From Ochromonadaceae sp. CCMP2298 (taxonomy: Eukaryota; Sar; Synurophyceae; Ochromonadales; Ochromonadaceae), in contig MU633679.1 of assembly GCA_026770595.1 (NCBI GenBank), positions 1 to 30,021 on the forward strand: a stretch of DNA of 30,021 nt, written 5' to 3'. A model generated the notes under the pieces. That model worked only from the letters and a program-made list of their open reading frames with translations, did not search any database and was not told where the DNA came from. Numbering within the stretch: the stretch's first letter is position 1; every line of letters starts with the position of its first letter. Shown one piece after another: positions 29,517 through 30,021 of the stretch. Both the position numbers and the translations under genes were made by a program.

Positions 29517-29864
29517 ATGGAGGGGTCGCCAGAAGCGGCAGAAGCGGCAGAAGATGCAAAGGTGTTAAGCCCGCGCGTGATCGTCTTGAAGTTGGGCGAG
29601 CTTGCAGTTGCAGAGGGAAAGCACGAGCCACCCCCAGAGCACGATCTCCAGCGCTCTGGGGGTCTAGTAGAGCTAATGGAGACAGAGCAGCCGCAGTTGC
29701 ACAGCGGTATCCAAGCACTAGCGCTGGTAGCCGTCGCGGGCGGACGCAGCAGCGTCTACGGCATGCACAACGTGAAGCCCTCGAAGACGGTGGTTTCTCT
29801 GAGAGTTGACGGTGGTTTCTCTGAGTTGGGATTCAGGGATGTGCCCCCCCCCCGCTCCAGGTAG
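29517..29864 (+). CDS. Unrecognised ORF at the right edge, probably the first exon of a longer gene
   Basis: An ATG at 29517 opens 115 codons that begin MEGSPEAAEAAEDAKVLSPR and continue with VIVLKLGELAVAEGK. Composition is Ala/Glu-rich and then mixed; no domain was recognised. A strong donor-like CCAG|GTAGGG at 29861 lies three bases before the in-frame stop, so this is more likely the first exon of a gene that runs off the window. A direct repeat of GACGGTGGTTTCTCTGAG (about 29786-29825) sits in the 3' part. The donor lies within a large palindrome. Confidence 0.4.
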   Translation: MEGSPEAAEAAEDAKVLSPRVIVLKLGELAVAEGKHEPPPEHDLQRSGGLVELMETEQPQLHSGIQALALVAVAGGRSSVYGMHNVKPSKTVVSLRVDGGFSELGFRDVPPPRSR

Positions 29865-29905
29865 GGGTATATATATACCCCTACCTGGAGTGGGGGGTTG
29901 GCACA
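29840..29905. repeat. 66-bp near-perfect palindrome
   Basis: The centre is at 29872/29873. The inner 36 bp (29855-29890) are a perfect palindrome with TATATATA at the core and CTCCAGGTAGGGG as the left arm. The symmetry continues outward to 29840/29905 with only three mismatched pairs (29854/29891, 29847/29898 and 29846/29899). Confidence 0.9.
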
Positions 29906-30021
29906 GTAAGGGGTGTAAGAGGTGTAAGAGGTGTAAGGGACGTAAGGATGACAGGCGTTGTGAGGTTGTGTGGGGGGTATAATGTGCGCCAGGGTGCGTA
30001 AGGAGGTGTCAGGATGTGTAA
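29906..30021. repeat. GGTGTAAGA-type short repeats at the right edge
   Basis: About seven variants of GGTGTAAG and GACGTAAGG run to the end of the window. They would be intronic if the preceding exon ends at 29860. Confidence 0.55.

Noticed and set aside
1-30021. tRNA, rRNA or other structured RNA genes
   Set aside because: I saw no cloverleaf, rRNA core sequence or snRNA signature on either strand. Reading by eye could miss a diverged one.

Overview
The window is nuclear DNA of a GC-rich, intron-bearing eukaryote. Genes are split by short introns with GT-AG ends, and reading frame is kept across every junction I propose. Most introns hold pyrimidine-rich or microsatellite sequence. The gene set is purely eukaryotic: CCZ1, LIS1, LENG8/SAC3, GPALPP1, DNAJC8, a Hop1-type HORMA protein, a CXC/tesmin protein and a CRAL-TRIO protein. 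Two further families, the cysteine-rich EGF-like protein with WDADxIYGC and PxGDxP-type motifs and the ankyrin-like repeats of the PPCPWD type, are what I would expect in stramenopile algae or related chromist protists. That placement is inference.

Layout, left to right: a possible 5' end of a minus-strand gene at the left edge; CCZ1 (+, 6 exons, 766-5054); a minus-strand ankyrin-like repeat ORF (5642-6541) with a fresh internal duplication; a 15-exon secreted EGF-like gene (+, 6917-12647) with an assembly gap in intron 10; a three-exon minus-strand gene (13072-15726) that reads from a Hop1-type HORMA domain straight into 17 ankyrin-like repeats; GPALPP1/DUF3752 (-, 16167-18017); a divergent intergenic region with a 250-bp inverted duplication; a CRAL-TRIO gene (+, 18828-20119); LIS1/PAFAH1B1 (+, 20518-22159), tail to tail with LENG8 (-, 22211-24469) only 51 bp apart; a CXC-domain gene with an F-box-like C terminus (+, 24885-27084); a TPR plus DNAJC8-type J protein (-, 27480-29049); and an unrecognised ORF at the right edge that ends in a large palindrome.

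There is no operon or single pathway. Several genes are housekeeping: CCZ1 in Rab7 activation, LIS1 in dynein regulation, DNAJC8 and GPALPP1 in or near the spliceosome, LENG8 in mRNA processing and export. The notable theme is unusual domain pairing: HORMA with ankyrin repeats, CXC with F-box, TPR with J domain, and GPALPP1 with a duplicated N-terminal module. The HORMA-ankyrin fusion and the inverted gene-fragment hairpin are the best candidates for something undescribed.

All exon boundaries were read by eye from splice consensus, frame continuity and family resemblance. No transcript or database check was possible. Many apparent long ORFs start at GTG or TTG; I moved those starts to the first sensible ATG.
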